This document shows, piece by piece, positions 37,296-53,086 of a DNA stretch of 64,000 nt. Where the stretch lies: NCBI GenBank assembly GCA_000471925.1, contig CP006667.1, positions 2,976,001-3,040,000 on the forward strand, in the 5' to 3' direction. The stretch comes from Ralstonia pickettii DTP0602. GTDB lineage: Bacteria; Pseudomonadota; Gammaproteobacteria; Burkholderiales; Burkholderiaceae. A model generated the notes under the pieces. It was not told where the DNA came from. It was given only the letters and a program-made list of their open reading frames with translations, and ran no database searches. The position numbers and the translations under genes are program-made. Numbering within the stretch: the first letter of the stretch is position 1; each line of letters begins with the position of its first letter.

Positions 37296-38204
37296 TTATT
37301 TCTTGAACAGGATGCGCGCCAGGATATTCAGGGCCAGCACGCCGATCGTAATCAGGAACACACCCGCCCAGGCCAGCTGCTGCCATTCGGTGAACGGGCT
37401 CATGGCGAAGCGGAAGATCGTCACTGGCAGGTTGGCCATCGGCTTGTTCAGGTCGCTGGTCCAGAACTGGTTGGACAGCGCGGTGAACAGCAGCGGCGCG
37501 GTTTCGCCGGCGATACGGGCCACTGCCAGCAATACCCCGGTCACAATCCCGGCGTACGATGACTTCACCGTGATCGACATCACCATCTTCCACTTGGGCG
37601 TGCCCAGGGCGAAGGCGGCCTCGCGCAGCGCGTTGGGCACCAGGTTCAGCATGTTCTCAGTGGTGCGCACCACGATCGGCACCTGCAGCAGCGCCAGCGC
37701 GCAGATCCCGGCCCAGCCCGAGAAGTGGCCCATGCGGGTCACCACCAGCGCGTAGACAAAGAGGCCGATCACGATCGACGGCGCCGACAGCAGGATGTCG
37801 TTGATAAAGCGGATAAAGCTGGCCAGCGGCGAGCTCTTGCCATACTCGGCCAGGTAGATGCCGGCCAGGATGCCCAGCGGCGTGCCGAACAGCGTGGCCA
37901 TGCCGACCATCACGAAGCTGCCGAAGATGGCATTGGCCAGGCCACCGCCGGCGGTGTTGGGGGGCGGCGTCATCTGCGTGAACAGGTTCAGCGAGAGGCC
38001 ACCTACGCCCAGCGTGACGGTGGTCCACAAAATCCACGCCAGCCAGAACAGGCCGAAGCCCATCGCCACCAGCGAGGCGGTCAGCGCATACAGGTTGGTG
38101 CGGCGGCGGCGCGCCTGCAGCCGGGCACGGATGGCATCCGCGTCAGGGCGGACCGCCGGAATCGATACGCTAGAGGTAGACACGGCTTGGCTCGCGTGGC
38201 TCAT
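37296..38204 (-). CDS. pstA: phosphate ABC transporter permease PstA
   Basis: The 302-residue inner-membrane permease has six helices after a cytoplasmic N-terminus of about 38 residues. The coupling segment [23 protein letters not shown] is visible. It pairs with PstC. Its start overlaps the pstC stop by 4 bp (38201-38204), which fixes it and suggests coupled translation. Confidence 0.96.
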   Translation of the reverse strand: MSHASQAVSTSSVSIPAVRPDADAIRARLQARRRRTNLYALTASLVAMGFGLFWLAWILWTTVTLGVGGLSLNLFTQMTPPPNTAGGGLANAIFGSFVMVGMATLFGTPLGILAGIYLAEYGKSSPLASFIRFINDILLSAPSIVIGLFVYALVVTRMGHFSGWAGICALALLQVPIVVRTTENMLNLVPNALREAAFALGTPKWKMVMSITVKSSYAGIVTGVLLAVARIAGETAPLLFTALSNQFWTSDLNKPMANLPVTIFRFAMSPFTEWQQLAWAGVFLITIGVLALNILARILFKK

Positions 38205-39169
38205 TTGGTACCCTCATTCTTTGCCAGTCGCAGCAGCAGCAGCTTGGACAGCGCCAGCACCACGAAGGTAATGAAGAACAGGATCAGGCCCAGCTCCATC
38301 AGCGCGGCGGTGTGCAGGCCGGCGCCGGCTTCGGCGAACTCGTTGGCGAGCGCCGAGGTGATGCTGTTGCCCGGCGAGAACAGCGAGGCGCTGTCCAGCA
38401 GGTTGGTATTGCCGATCACGAAGGTCACGGCCATGGTTTCGCCCAGCGCGCGGCCCAGGCCGAGCATGACGCCGCCGATGACGCCGGCGCGGGTGTATGG
38501 CAGCACCACGTTCCACATCACTTCCCAGGTGGTGCAGCCCACGCCGTAGGCGGATTCCTTGAGCAGCACCGGCGTGACTTCGAACACGTCGCGCATCACC
38601 GAGGCGATGTACGGGATGATCATGATCGCCAGGATCACGCCCGCGCACAGCAGGCCGATGCCCAGCGGCGCGCCCTGGAACAGCTTGCCGACCACCGGCA
38701 GCTGGCCGACCGTGGCGGCCAGGGGCTTCTGGAAATACTCGCCGAAGATCGGCGCGAACACGAGCAGGCCCCACATGCCGTAGACGATCGACGGCACCGC
38801 GGCCAGCAGTTCGATGGCGGTGCCGAGCGGGCGGCGCAGCCACGCCGGCGACAGCTCGGTCAGGAACAGCGCGATGCCGAAGCTCACCGGCACCGCGATG
38901 ATCAGCGCGATCAGGGAGGTCACGATGGTGCCGTAGATCGGCACCAGCGCACCGTAGACATCGGCGGGGGGATCCCACTCCGCGGTCCACAGGAAGCGCG
39001 CGCCGAAGGTCTGGATCGACGGCCAGGCGCTGATCGCGAGCGAGACGATGATGCCGCCCAGCAGCAGCAGCGTCACGATGGCGGCGCCGCGCGTCAGGCC
39101 GCCGAACAGGATATCGCCGGTGCGGCTCGGGGGCTGGACGTTGCGGATCTCGGAAGGGGTAGTCGCCAT
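38201..39169 (-). CDS. pstC: phosphate ABC transporter permease PstC
   Basis: The 322-residue permease partner of PstA has six helices and the coupling loop [20 protein letters not shown]. It starts [15 protein letters not shown] and lies 118 bp after pstS, beyond a strong hairpin that probably lowers its expression relative to the binding protein. Confidence 0.96.
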   Translation of the reverse strand: MATTPSEIRNVQPPSRTGDILFGGLTRGAAIVTLLLLGGIIVSLAISAWPSIQTFGARFLWTAEWDPPADVYGALVPIYGTIVTSLIALIIAVPVSFGIALFLTELSPAWLRRPLGTAIELLAAVPSIVYGMWGLLVFAPIFGEYFQKPLAATVGQLPVVGKLFQGAPLGIGLLCAGVILAIMIIPYIASVMRDVFEVTPVLLKESAYGVGCTTWEVMWNVVLPYTRAGVIGGVMLGLGRALGETMAVTFVIGNTNLLDSASLFSPGNSITSALANEFAEAGAGLHTAALMELGLILFFITFVVLALSKLLLLRLAKNEGTK

Positions 39170-39214
39170 GTTGGGAATTCAGGGTGGATCGCCGCTCCCG
39201 CCTGGGCGGGGAGC

Positions 39215-39252
39215 CCGGTGTCCGGGCCAGTTTCGGGCAGCCCGGACACCGG
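39215..39252 (-). other. hairpin between pstS and pstC
   Basis: Perfect 13-bp inverted repeat CCGGTGTCCGGGC/GCCCGGACACCGG with a 12-nt loop and no T-run. Its place right after pstS suggests an mRNA-stabilising or partial-termination element inside the operon. Confidence 0.7.
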
Positions 39253-39287
39253 CCCCGCATTCACGCGGGGCCGACGATGCCGTCAGA

Positions 39288-40319
39288 TCAGTACAGCGCC
39301 TTGCCCGAGGCGTCCTTGACGCTGGTCTTCCAGGTCGAGCGGATCTGGTTGACCACGTTTTCCGGCAGCGGCACGTAGTCCAGGTCGGCCGCCATGTTGG
39401 CGCCGCTCTTGTAGGCCCAGTCGAAGAACTTCAGCACTTCCGCGCCCTGCGCAGCCTTTTCCTGGTTCTTGTGGACCAGGATGAAGGTCGCGCCGGCGAT
39501 CGGCCACGCATCCTTGCCCGACTGGTTGGTCAGGATCTGGTAGTAGCTCTTGCTCCAGTCGGCACCGGCGGCGGCGGCCTTGAAGGCATCGTCGCCCGGC
39601 TTGACCACGGCACCCGATGCGTTCTTCATGTTCACGTGGGTCATCTTGTTCTGCTTGGCGTAGGCGTACTCAACGTAGCCGATGGCGCCGTTCAGGCGCT
39701 GCACGAAAGCGGCCACGCCTTCATTGCCCTTGCCGCCGGTGCCGCCACCCGGCCAGTTGACCGTGGTGCCCTCGCCCACCGAGCTCTTCCAGTCGGGGCT
39801 GACCTTGGACAGGTAGTTGGTGAAGATGAAGGTGGTGCCCGAACCATCGGCACGGCGCACCGGCAGGATGTCCTGGTTCGGCAGCTTGGCTTGCGGGTTC
39901 AGCGCCTTGATCGCGGGGTCATCCCACTTCTTGATCTTGCCCAGGTAGATGTTGGCCAGCACCTCGCCGGTGATGGTCAGGTCGCCCGGCTTGATGCCTT
40001 GCAGGTTGATCACCGGCACCACGCCACCAATCACGGTCGGGAACTGGACCAGGCCCTGCTTGTTCAGTTCCTCGTCCTTCAGCGGCGCGTCCGAGGCGCC
40101 GAAATCGACCGTCTTGGCGCCGATCTGCTTGATGCCGCCCGACGAGCCGATGGATTGATAGTTGACCTTGTTGCCCGTTGCTTTTTGGTATGCGTCGGCC
40201 CACTTGGAATACACGGGCGCCGGGAAAGAAGCGCCTGCACCGGTAATTTCCGCCGCGAACGCAGTGCCTGCTACCACCATCGAAACGATGCCTGCCACGG
40301 CAGTCTTGACCAGCTTCAT
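39288..40319 (-). CDS. pstS: periplasmic phosphate-binding protein
   Basis: The 343-residue receptor for phosphate has a signal peptide ([22 protein letters not shown], cut before AEITGAG). The mature protein starts with the family pattern [19 protein letters not shown]. Phosphate-contacting stretches are [19 protein letters not shown] and [21 protein letters not shown] site stands 4 nt before the ATG at 40319, which beats an ATG 28 codons upstream that overlaps the Pho boxes. It is the first gene of pstSCAB-phoU-phoB-phoR. Confidence 0.97.
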   Translation of the reverse strand: MKLVKTAVAGIVSMVVAGTAFAAEITGAGASFPAPVYSKWADAYQKATGNKVNYQSIGSSGGIKQIGAKTVDFGASDAPLKDEELNKQGLVQFPTVIGGVVPVINLQGIKPGDLTITGEVLANIYLGKIKKWDDPAIKALNPQAKLPNQDILPVRRADGSGTTFIFTNYLSKVSPDWKSSVGEGTTVNWPGGGTGGKGNEGVAAFVQRLNGAIGYVEYAYAKQNKMTHVNMKNASGAVVKPGDDAFKAAAAGADWSKSYYQILTNQSGKDAWPIAGATFILVHKNQEKAAQGAEVLKFFDWAYKSGANMAADLDYVPLPENVVNQIRSTWKTSVKDASGKALY

Positions 40320-40346
40320 ATGTCCTCCAGAGAACATTGGTTGGGA

Positions 40347-40364
40347 ATGACAAATTTTTGACAA
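40347..40364 (-). promoter_or_regulatory. second Pho box upstream of pstS
   Basis: Minus strand TTGTCAAAAATTTGTCAT, two half-sites 11 bp apart, 28 nt before the ATG. It would lie near or after the transcription start set by the upstream box. Confidence 0.7.
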
Positions 40365-40369
40365 GACGA

Positions 40370-40403
40370 ACTCTAAGCCCCCCATATGACAATTCCGTGA
40401 CAT
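40370..40403 (-). promoter_or_regulatory. main Pho box and -10 of the pst-pho operon
   Basis: Minus strand ATGTCACGGAATTGTCAT (40386-40403), 10-bp spacer, TAGAGT (40370-40375). The box takes the place of a -35, as usual in PhoB-activated promoters. Confidence 0.8.
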
Positions 40404-40502
40404 CTTTAAATCTTCTCGAAACCCACTGCCAGCAAGGGATCACGGGCGCCAGCGCACTGTCATGACGCCGAAATATGACGGCGGTTAATTGCGTTCCAGC
40501 AC

Positions 40503-40530
40503 AAAAAAACGCCGGGACTGGCCCGGCGTT
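40503..40530 (-). terminator. terminator of glmM
   Basis: Stem AACGCCGGG/CCCGGCGTT with a 5-nt loop; on the minus strand it runs into TTTTTTT, 20 nt after the glmM stop. Confidence 0.9.
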
Positions 40531-40550
40531 CTTCGTGAGGGTGAGGCGTA

Positions 40551-41894
40551 TCAGGCGCCCAGCGCGTCTGCCAGGGTTTTGGCTGCGCGCTCGGCCATCT
40601 CGGCCTGTTCGGCCTCGACCATCACGCGCACCACCGGCTCCGTACCCGAAGCGCGGATCAGCACCCGGCCGCGACCTTCCAGCTGCGGCTCGATGGTTGC
40701 GCGCGCGGCCTGCAGGCCGGCATGCGACTGCCAGTCGAAGCCCTTCTGCACACGCACGTTGATCAGCGTCTGCGGGAACAAGTCCACGCCTTCCAGCAGC
40801 TGCGCCAGCGTCTTGCCGCTGCGGCGCAGCGCCGCCAGCACCTGGAGCGCCGACACGATGCCGTCGCCGGTGCTGTGCCGGTCCAGGCACAGCAGGTGGC
40901 CGGAGCCTTCGCCGCCCAGCGTCCACTTGCGCTTGTTCAGCTCTTCCAGCACATAACGGTCGCCCACCTTGGCGCGCACGAACTCGACACCCTGGCGCTT
41001 GAGCGCCAGCTCCACCGCCATATTGGTCATCAGCGTGCCGACGGCACCCGGCACCGACTGGCCAACGGCCTGGCGGTCGCGCACGATCAGGTACAGCAGT
41101 TCATCGCCGTTGTAGAGGCGTCCGCTCGCGTCCACCACCTGTAGCCGGTCGGCGTCGCCGTCGAAGGCCAGGCCCAGGTCCGCGCCATTGGCCCTGACCG
41201 CCTCGATCAGCTTGGCCGGCGCGGTGGCACCGTAGCCGTCGTTGATATTGCGGCCGTCCGGCTGGTTGCCGATGGAAACGACGTCGGCGCCCAGTTCATG
41301 GAACACATGCGGGGCGATGTGGTAGGCCGCGCCGTGGGCACAATCGACCACCAGCTTGAGCCCGTGCAGGTCCTGCTCATGCGGGAACGTGCTCTTGCAG
41401 AATTCGATATAGCGGCCGGGGGCATCGTTGATGCGGCGCGCGCGGCCCAGTTCCTCGGAAGGCGCGCATACCATCGACTCCTCCATGGCGGCCTCGATTT
41501 CGGCCTCTACCTCATCGGGCAGCTTGTCGCCATCGGCGGAGAAGAACTTGATGCCGTTGTCGTAGTACGGGTTGTGGCTGGCCGAGATCACCACCCCGGC
41601 CGACAGCCGCAGCGCGCGCGTCAGGTAGGCGATGCCGGGGGTGGGCAGCGGCCCGGTCAGCAGCACGTGCACGCCGGCCGAGGTGAAGCCGGCTTCCAGC
41701 GCGGCTTCCAGCATGTAACCGGAAATGCGCGTGTCCTTGCCGATCAGCACGGTCGGGCGACCCTGCCCGGTCCTGGCCCCGTGGGCCAGCACCTTGCCGG
41801 CGGCATGGCCCAGGCGCATCACGAAATCCGGCGTGATCGGCGCCTCGCCAACCCTGCCCCGTATGCCATCCGTCCCGAAGTACTTGCGTGTCAT
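40551..41894 (-). CDS. glmM: phosphoglucosamine mutase
   Basis: The 447-residue enzyme converts glucosamine-6-phosphate to glucosamine-1-phosphate for UDP-GlcNAc synthesis (peptidoglycan and LPS). It starts with [20 protein letters not shown]. The phosphoserine is S106 in ISASHNPY, the Mg-binding loop is [10 protein letters not shown] and the substrate loop GGEGSGHL. The C-terminal phosphate-binding loop reads [12 protein letters not shown]. It is the last gene of the conserved rlmE-ftsH-folP-glmM series, as in E. coli, 84 bp after folP. Confidence 0.97.
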   Translation of the reverse strand: MTRKYFGTDGIRGRVGEAPITPDFVMRLGHAAGKVLAHGARTGQGRPTVLIGKDTRISGYMLEAALEAGFTSAGVHVLLTGPLPTPGIAYLTRALRLSAGVVISASHNPYYDNGIKFFSADGDKLPDEVEAEIEAAMEESMVCAPSEELGRARRINDAPGRYIEFCKSTFPHEQDLHGLKLVVDCAHGAAYHIAPHVFHELGADVVSIGNQPDGRNINDGYGATAPAKLIEAVRANGADLGLAFDGDADRLQVVDASGRLYNGDELLYLIVRDRQAVGQSVPGAVGTLMTNMAVELALKRQGVEFVRAKVGDRYVLEELNKRKWTLGGEGSGHLLCLDRHSTGDGIVSALQVLAALRRSGKTLAQLLEGVDLFPQTLINVRVQKGFDWQSHAGLQAARATIEPQLEGRGRVLIRASGTEPVVRVMVEAEQAEMAERAAKTLADALGA

Positions 41895-41978
41895 TCGCTG
41901 ATTCCCTTTCCGTTCTCTGTTCGTTGCTCCGTCAGGCGCTCTCTGGCGCTCTGTCCTGCACTTTTCCGGCGATGCGCC

Positions 41979-42854
41979 TCAGACCCCACCGACGGCTTCG
42001 TTGCGCACCGCCCACCAGGTCTTCACGGCATCCACCGTCTGCCCGACATCATGCACCCGTACGATAAATGCTCCGCGCTCTACCGCACACACCGCCGCGG
42101 CAATGCTGGCAGCGATCCGTTGTTGCGGCGCGCGCCCGCCGAGGATCGCACCTAGCGTGGATTTGCGCGAGATGCCCGCCAGCACCGGCAGGCCCTCCAG
42201 CGCCAGCCGCGGCAGTTGCCCCAGCAGGCGCAGATTATGATCGGGCGTCTTGCCGAAGCCAAACCCCGGATCGAGGGATAGTCGGGCGTCGTCGATACCG
42301 GCAGCGCGCAGCGCGGCGATGCGTTCGGCCAGGAACTCGGCCACCTCGGCGACCACGTCGTCGTAGTGCGGGTCTTCCTGCATGGTCTGCGGGTCGCGCT
42401 GCATGTGCATCACGCACAGGCCGGCCTGGCCGGCTTCCGGCGCCGCCAGCGCCTCGACCGCGCCCGGCATGCGAAAACCCCAGATATCGTTGATGAGATC
42501 GGCTCCGGCCGCAAGCGCGGCGCGCATGACCTCGGGCTTGTAGGTGTCGATCGACAGCGGCTTGCCGCAGTCGCGCAGCGCTTCGACCACCGGGATCACG
42601 CGGGCCAGCTCGTCTTCCAGCGGCAGCGCGGCCGAGCCCGGGCGGCTGGACTCGCCACCGATATCAATGATGTCCACGCCCTCCGCGATCATCTGCTCGG
42701 CATGGCGCAGCGCCGCATCGCGGCTGGTGTGCTGGCCGCCGTCGGAGAACGAATCGGGCGTAACGTTGAGGATGCCCATCACCAGCGGGCGCTGGTCCAG
42801 CGCAAAGCGAAAGCGTCCGCACTGAAAGTACCGGGTCTGAGAAGTCTGCTGCAA
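41979..42854 (-). CDS. folP: dihydropteroate synthase
   Basis: About 291 residues. It joins p-aminobenzoate to dihydropterin pyrophosphate in folate synthesis and is the target of sulfonamides. Conserved motifs are MGILNVTPDSFSDGG, DIIDIGGESSRPGS, LSIDTYKPEV, LINDIWG, LDPGFGFGKT and GISRKSTLG. The start is uncertain: no ATG is available before the core, so a TTG at 42854 (LQQTSQTRYFQ) is chosen. A GTG at 42917 would give 312 residues but lies inside the ftsH terminator hairpin. Neither has a strong ribosome-binding site. Confidence 0.93.
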   Translation of the reverse strand: MQQTSQTRYFQCGRFRFALDQRPLVMGILNVTPDSFSDGGQHTSRDAALRHAEQMIAEGVDIIDIGGESSRPGSAALPLEDELARVIPVVEALRDCGKPLSIDTYKPEVMRAALAAGADLINDIWGFRMPGAVEALAAPEAGQAGLCVMHMQRDPQTMQEDPHYDDVVAEVAEFLAERIAALRAAGIDDARLSLDPGFGFGKTPDHNLRLLGQLPRLALEGLPVLAGISRKSTLGAILGGRAPQQRIAASIAAAVCAVERGAFIVRVHDVGQTVDAVKTWWAVRNEAVGGV

Positions 42855-42900
42855 GGTCAGAATACTTGAGGAAAGTCTGTGCGCGAACCCGTCGCGCAAA

Positions 42901-42931
42901 AAGAAAAGCCGGTGCACCAGGCACCGGCTTC
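42901..42931 (-). terminator. terminator between ftsH and folP
   Basis: On the minus strand a 10-bp stem AAGCCGGTGC-type/CACCGGCTT with a short loop is followed by TTTTCTTTTT. It would reduce read-through into folP. Confidence 0.85.
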
Positions 42932-42989
42932 GGGTACAGCCACTACACAGCTACCACCATTACGTCGTCAGGCCGACGAAATCGCGGGA

Positions 42990-44873
<1,884 letters not shown>

Positions 44874-45030
44874 GGCCGAACTCCTTTGCAATTGCCTTGC
44901 CAACGGATAGCTGCATTGTAATGCAGCGCCCGCCCTCGGGGGGAAACAGCGAAACTATGACGCCAATAGCAGCGGGTGGGGCACTTTCCCCTTCTTTTTT
45001 CGCCCTGGCCTGGATCGGGGTCGGAATCGG

Positions 45031-45696
45031 TCAATCCACCGTCTTGAGGTAACGCCCAAGGATAAAGGTCTCGGAAGACTTGTCTCGCGACGCCTTGGGC
45101 TTGCGTTTCGCGACCAGTTTGAACTGCCGTTTGAACTTCTCCACGATCTGGCTGTAGCCGCTCCCGTGGAAACACTTTACCAGTAATGCCCCCTCCGGCT
45201 TCAGATGGGCCTGCGCAAATTCCAGCGCGAGGTCGCACAGGTACTCGATCCGGGCCGAATCCGCGGAAGCCACACCCGACAAGTTGGGGGCCATGTCGGA
45301 CAATACAAGGTCGATCTTGTCGCCGCCGGAGGCGTCCAGCACCACACTTTCGAGCTGGCGGAATACCGCTTCCTCACGGAAATCGCCCTGGATAAAAGTG
45401 ACGTCGGCGACAGCCTCCATCGGCAGCAGGTCGATCGCGACCACGGCGCCGTCGATCTTGCCGTCCCTGGCCCGCGGCGACGCCGCCAGCTTGTTGCGGG
45501 CGTACTGGCTCCAGCTGCCAGGCGCCGCGCCCAGGTCGACGATCACCTGGCCCGGACGGATCAGCTTGTCCTGCTCGTCGATCTCCTTGAGCTTGTACGC
45601 CGCGCGGGCGCGATACCCCTCCCGCTGCGCCATCTTCACATACGGATCGTTGATGTGGTCGTGCAGCCACGAATGGTTAAACTTGTTTTTTGCCAT
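45031..45696 (-). CDS. rlmE: 23S rRNA (uridine-2'-O)-methyltransferase
   Basis: The 221-residue SAM-dependent enzyme methylates U2552 in the A loop of 23S rRNA. SAM-binding motif [16 protein letters not shown] lies near 52-67. The K-D-K-E catalytic set is visible in [32 protein letters not shown] and SSETFIL. The start [15 protein letters not shown] at 45696 is supported by family length; the upstream open codons cross the divergent promoter region. It is followed by ftsH 157 bp later, as in E. coli. Confidence 0.95.
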   Translation of the reverse strand: MAKNKFNHSWLHDHINDPYVKMAQREGYRARAAYKLKEIDEQDKLIRPGQVIVDLGAAPGSWSQYARNKLAASPRARDGKIDGAVVAIDLLPMEAVADVTFIQGDFREEAVFRQLESVVLDASGGDKIDLVLSDMAPNLSGVASADSARIEYLCDLALEFAQAHLKPEGALLVKCFHGSGYSQIVEKFKRQFKLVAKRKPKASRDKSSETFILGRYLKTVD

Positions 45697-46012
45697 GCCT
45701 AATACCAGCCCTGTTACCTGCCTGTTCCCCGCCCCCGTTGCCTGCCAACGCCGCGCGCCGAAGGATTTTCTACTGTTTTGATGATTTTGCCGCCCGACAG
45801 TGCCGGATTGACGGATAATACGCGCCAATCCGCATCCCGACCGCCGGCGAACCCCATGGGCCCCGCCGGTTTGCCGCCCCGGGCGGTCGTCGGAAGCCTG
45901 CCCTTGCCCGGCCGCCGTGTCCATGATTGCCGGCGTGGGCTGCAGCGCCAGATTTCCCAGCGCCTCAGCGCTCTATCCCTATTTAAAGCGCCTAATAATT
46001 CAGCGCCAACCT
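45697..46012. other. divergent region rlmE / yhbY
   Basis: 316 bp. Two AT-richer patches (45760-45820 and 45980-46000) may hold the two promoters, but hexamer pairs are not convincing. No gene is supported. Confidence 0.45.
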
Positions 46013-46516
46013 ATGCCCGCTCTACAACTCGTCCCTGCCCAGCGCTCCGACCTGCGCTCCCGTGCCCATGCCCTGAACCCGGTCGTGATGATCGGCGCTG
46101 AAGGCCTGACCCGCAACGTGCTCGCCGAGATCGACCGCAGCCTGGCTGCCCATGACCTGATCAAGATCCGCGTGTTCGGCGATGACCGCGAAGCCCGCGT
46201 CGCCATCTACGAAGAGATCTGCGACGCGCTGAGCGCCGCGCCGATCCAGCATATCGGCAAGCTGCTGGTGATCTGGCGTCCGGGCGAAGCGCGCCTGAAG
46301 GAAAACCAGCCGGAAGACCTGGGCCGGCATGCGCCAGTCCGCCGCGGTGGCGCCGCCCCGCGCACGGTTACGGTCAAGAAGCCCAGCGCCGCGCCGAACC
46401 GCCGCCCGACCCGCAAGGAAGTGACGGTGCTCGGCAATGAGCGCGTTACCGCCGGCGGCAATGTGAAGCGTTCGCGCGCACGCCCGACCAGCCAGAAGAA
46501 GAAGGCACTGGGGTAA
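46013..46516 (+). CDS. yhbY: YhbY-family RNA-binding protein (CRM domain)
   Basis: 167 residues, with the CRS1-YhbY (CRM) domain in about residues 1-97: AQRSDLRSRAHALNPVVMIGAEGLT at the start and the RNA-binding GxxG-type loop nearby, ending IGKLLVIWRP. In E. coli YhbY associates with pre-50S ribosomal particles. The C-terminal 65 residues are a basic, disordered extension (RRPTRKEV, RSRARPTSQKKK) absent from the 97-residue E. coli protein. The start MPALQLVPAQR is chosen by homology; open codons upstream lack a ribosome-binding site. Confidence 0.92.
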   Translation: MPALQLVPAQRSDLRSRAHALNPVVMIGAEGLTRNVLAEIDRSLAAHDLIKIRVFGDDREARVAIYEEICDALSAAPIQHIGKLLVIWRPGEARLKENQPEDLGRHAPVRRGGAAPRTVTVKKPSAAPNRRPTRKEVTVLGNERVTAGGNVKRSRARPTSQKKKALG

Positions 46517-46606
46517 TCACCCCGGCAGCCTGTGCAGGACAGGTCCGCCGCCCGGCGGCCCTGACTCCGGCGCGCCACCACCGTGGCACCGCCGGGAAAG
46601 CCGGGC

Positions 46607-47110
46607 TCACTCCCCGGCCGAACGCGGCGCCGAAGCGCGCCACACCAGCACCAGCGCCAGCAGGCTCTGCACCAGGTAGAAGGCGCTCGATACGCCGTGC
46701 AGCATGCCGAATTGCGCCTTGTAAGGCGATTCCGAGACCCCGACGCCCAGCGCCAGCGCCTTTTCCTTCAGGCTGCCCATGAACGGCTGGGTGCCGAAGT
46801 AGCCGACCAGCACGCAGCACAGCATGCCCAGCACCAGCCAGCGCAGCGCGCGGTAGCGATTGGCGCCGCGCCGGATCATCACGTTGCACAGCACCAGCTG
46901 CAGCACGCCGATGGTGACGCCGACGATGGCCTCGGTATGAAACAGGTGACCGGCGATCATGCCCGCCATCTCGCGGCTGGGCAGCACGGAAAACAGTGTC
47001 GGCGCCACCATGTAGCCGACCGTCCAGAGGCTGCCCGCCCATACCACCGTCAGCAGCAAAAAGATGCGGTGCGGCAGCGGTGGCAGGCTGTTATAGGAAG
47101 ATGAGAACAC
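46607..47110 (-). CDS. DUF4149-type membrane protein
   Basis: About 167 residues with four hydrophobic segments: FLLLTVVWAGSLWTVGYMVA, IVGVTIGVLQLVLCNVMI, WLVLGMLCCVLVGYFG and AFYLVQSLLALVLVW. The pattern matches the small DUF4149 membrane family, often found beside greA or a ferrochelatase region. GTG at 47110 follows GGAAAG at a good distance and is preferred over a TTG 9 codons upstream. It lies 54 bp after greA and is probably co-transcribed. Function unknown. Confidence 0.78.
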   Translation of the reverse strand: MFSSSYNSLPPLPHRIFLLLTVVWAGSLWTVGYMVAPTLFSVLPSREMAGMIAGHLFHTEAIVGVTIGVLQLVLCNVMIRRGANRYRALRWLVLGMLCCVLVGYFGTQPFMGSLKEKALALGVGVSESPYKAQFGMLHGVSSAFYLVQSLLALVLVWRASAPRSAGE

Positions 47111-47164
47111 AAGCCGGTCTTTCCGGTGGCCGGGCAAGCGCGAAGCGAGCCGGCCGGACCGGCG

Positions 47165-47641
47165 TCAGATATAGCGGACAGTAATGACTTCGTACTCGCG
47201 CTCGCCGCCAGGGGCCAGCACGGTCGCGACGTCGCCTTCGAACTTGCCGATCAGCGCACGCGCGATCGGCGAGCTGACCGAGATCTTGCCGGTGTCGAGG
47301 TCGGCCTCGTCATCGCCCACGATCTGGTAGCTGACGGGCCTGCCCGACTCGAGGTCTTCCAGGTCAACGGTGGCGCCAAAGACGATGCGGCCGTCGGTGT
47401 CGAGCTGGGTCGGGTCGATGACCTGCGCAGCGGAGAGCTTCGACTCCACTTCCAGAATGCGACCCTCGATAAAGGCCTGCTTTTCCTTGGCGGCGTCGTA
47501 CTCGGCATTTTCCGAGAGATCGCCCTGGGCGCGGGCTTCCGAAATGGCATTGATCACCGCCGGACGCTCGACAGCCTTGAGGCGCTGGAGCTCTTCCTTC
47601 AGGAGCTCGGCGCCACGCTTGGTAATCGGAATGGTGCTCAT
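47165..47641 (-). CDS. greA: transcription elongation factor GreA
   Basis: The 158-residue protein (E. coli 158) rescues backtracked RNA polymerase by stimulating transcript cleavage. The N-terminal coiled coil (residues 8-75) has the acidic tip in ARAQGDLSENAEYDAAKEKQ (D and E of the tip). The C-terminal FKBP-like domain contains GRPVSYQIVGDDEAD and SPIARALIGK. It lies downstream of carB on the same strand. Confidence 0.97.
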   Translation of the reverse strand: MSTIPITKRGAELLKEELQRLKAVERPAVINAISEARAQGDLSENAEYDAAKEKQAFIEGRILEVESKLSAAQVIDPTQLDTDGRIVFGATVDLEDLESGRPVSYQIVGDDEADLDTGKISVSSPIARALIGKFEGDVATVLAPGGEREYEVITVRYI

Positions 47642-47790
47642 GTCTCGTTCAACAAAAAAATGAGCCGCAGCGGAGCTGGAGCCATCCCCGGCAATGCTGC
47701 CAGGGCACTTCCGCTCAACCGCGGCTTTCAGACAGGATCGAACGCGGGCACGCCGGTTCGATCGACGAATTTGACGTAGTTTAGGCCAAG

Positions 47791-47820
47791 AAGCCCGCCG
47801 GCATCAACTCCGGCGGGCTT
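47791..47820 (-). terminator. hairpin between carB and greA
   Basis: Perfect 11-bp stem AAGCCCGCCGG/CCGGCGGGCTT with an 8-nt loop, 69 bp after carB. The T-run is short (CTTCTT), so it may terminate only partly. Confidence 0.55.
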
Positions 47821-47888
47821 CCGGGCATCTGACCGGGCGCAAGCGCCCGATCGGTGGCGATGTGCCGCCTGCCTTACCTGGATAATCC

Positions 47889-51137
<3,249 letters not shown>

Positions 51138-51237
51138 TGCACGCTCTCTTTGTTGGCCGGCCCGCTTGCATGCGGGCCGCGCCGGTAATCAGGGAATCCG
51201 TCCGGATTCGAAAATGTCAGCTTGTCCGCCGCTGCGC

Positions 51238-51909
51238 CTAGTTCACGGTGGCCGTCGCCAGCTTGGCGCCGAAGCCGATGAACATTGCGCCCACCCCGCT
51301 CGACATGCCCGCCGACAGGCGCCGGCGGCGCCGGAATGCGTCGGCCAGCTTCGCGCCCACGAAGATGATCGTGGTCAGGTAGGCGAAGCTGCAGAACTGG
51401 GCGACCAGACCCAGCACGGAGAACGACAGCACCGGGTAGCCGAAGGCCGGGTCGACGAACTGGATGAAGAACGAGATGAAGAACAGGATCGCCTTCGGGT
51501 TCAGCAGGCTGATCAGCAACGCCTTGCGGAACGGGTCGGACTGGTCGGCCTTGCTAACCGGCGCGGTGGCGGCCGCATCGCCGCGCGCGGCCCAGTTGCG
51601 CACCGCGCCGCGCAGCATGCTGAAGCCGATCCACGCCAGGTAGGCCGCGCCGACGTACTTCACCACGTAGAACAGCGCCGGGCTGGCCTTAAGCAGCGAG
51701 GCCACGCCCGCCGCCGACAGCACCATCAGCACGAAGTCGCCCAGGAACACCCCGCATGCGCCCTTGTAGCCGGCGCGCACGCCGCGCTGCGCCGCCACCG
51801 ACAGCACGTACATCGAGTTCGGCCCCGGCAGCAGCACGATGAAGATCGTGCCCAGCACATAGGTCCAGAAATCGGTGATGCCGAAGGCGGTATGCATGAA
51901 GGCGTTCAT
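51238..51909 (-). CDS. LysE/RhtB-family amino-acid exporter (LeuE-like)
   Basis: The 223-residue protein has six hydrophobic segments. The family signature FIVLLPGPNSMYVLSVAAQRGVRAG is at about 22-47 and the second marker KALLISLLNPKAILFFISFF near 130. Such proteins expel amino acids such as leucine, homoserine or lysine. It is placed between carA and carB on the same strand, 40 bp from carA and 100 bp from carB, so it is probably in the same transcript. Substrate cannot be determined. Confidence 0.9.
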   Translation of the reverse strand: MNAFMHTAFGITDFWTYVLGTIFIVLLPGPNSMYVLSVAAQRGVRAGYKGACGVFLGDFVLMVLSAAGVASLLKASPALFYVVKYVGAAYLAWIGFSMLRGAVRNWAARGDAAATAPVSKADQSDPFRKALLISLLNPKAILFFISFFIQFVDPAFGYPVLSFSVLGLVAQFCSFAYLTTIIFVGAKLADAFRRRRRLSAGMSSGVGAMFIGFGAKLATATVN

Positions 51910-51949
51910 GGGATGTCCGTGAGGTCTGCGCTGTTCTTCTTGCGTCCGC

Positions 51950-53086
<1,137 letters not shown>

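Noticed and set aside
40440..40490. A further Pho-box-like pair upstream of pstS
   Set aside because: The two GTCAT half-sites are 13 bp apart rather than 11, so they do not fit PhoB phasing.
42855..42917. GTG start of folP giving 312 residues
   Set aside because: It lies in the stem of the ftsH terminator and the extra residues do not resemble dihydropteroate synthase.
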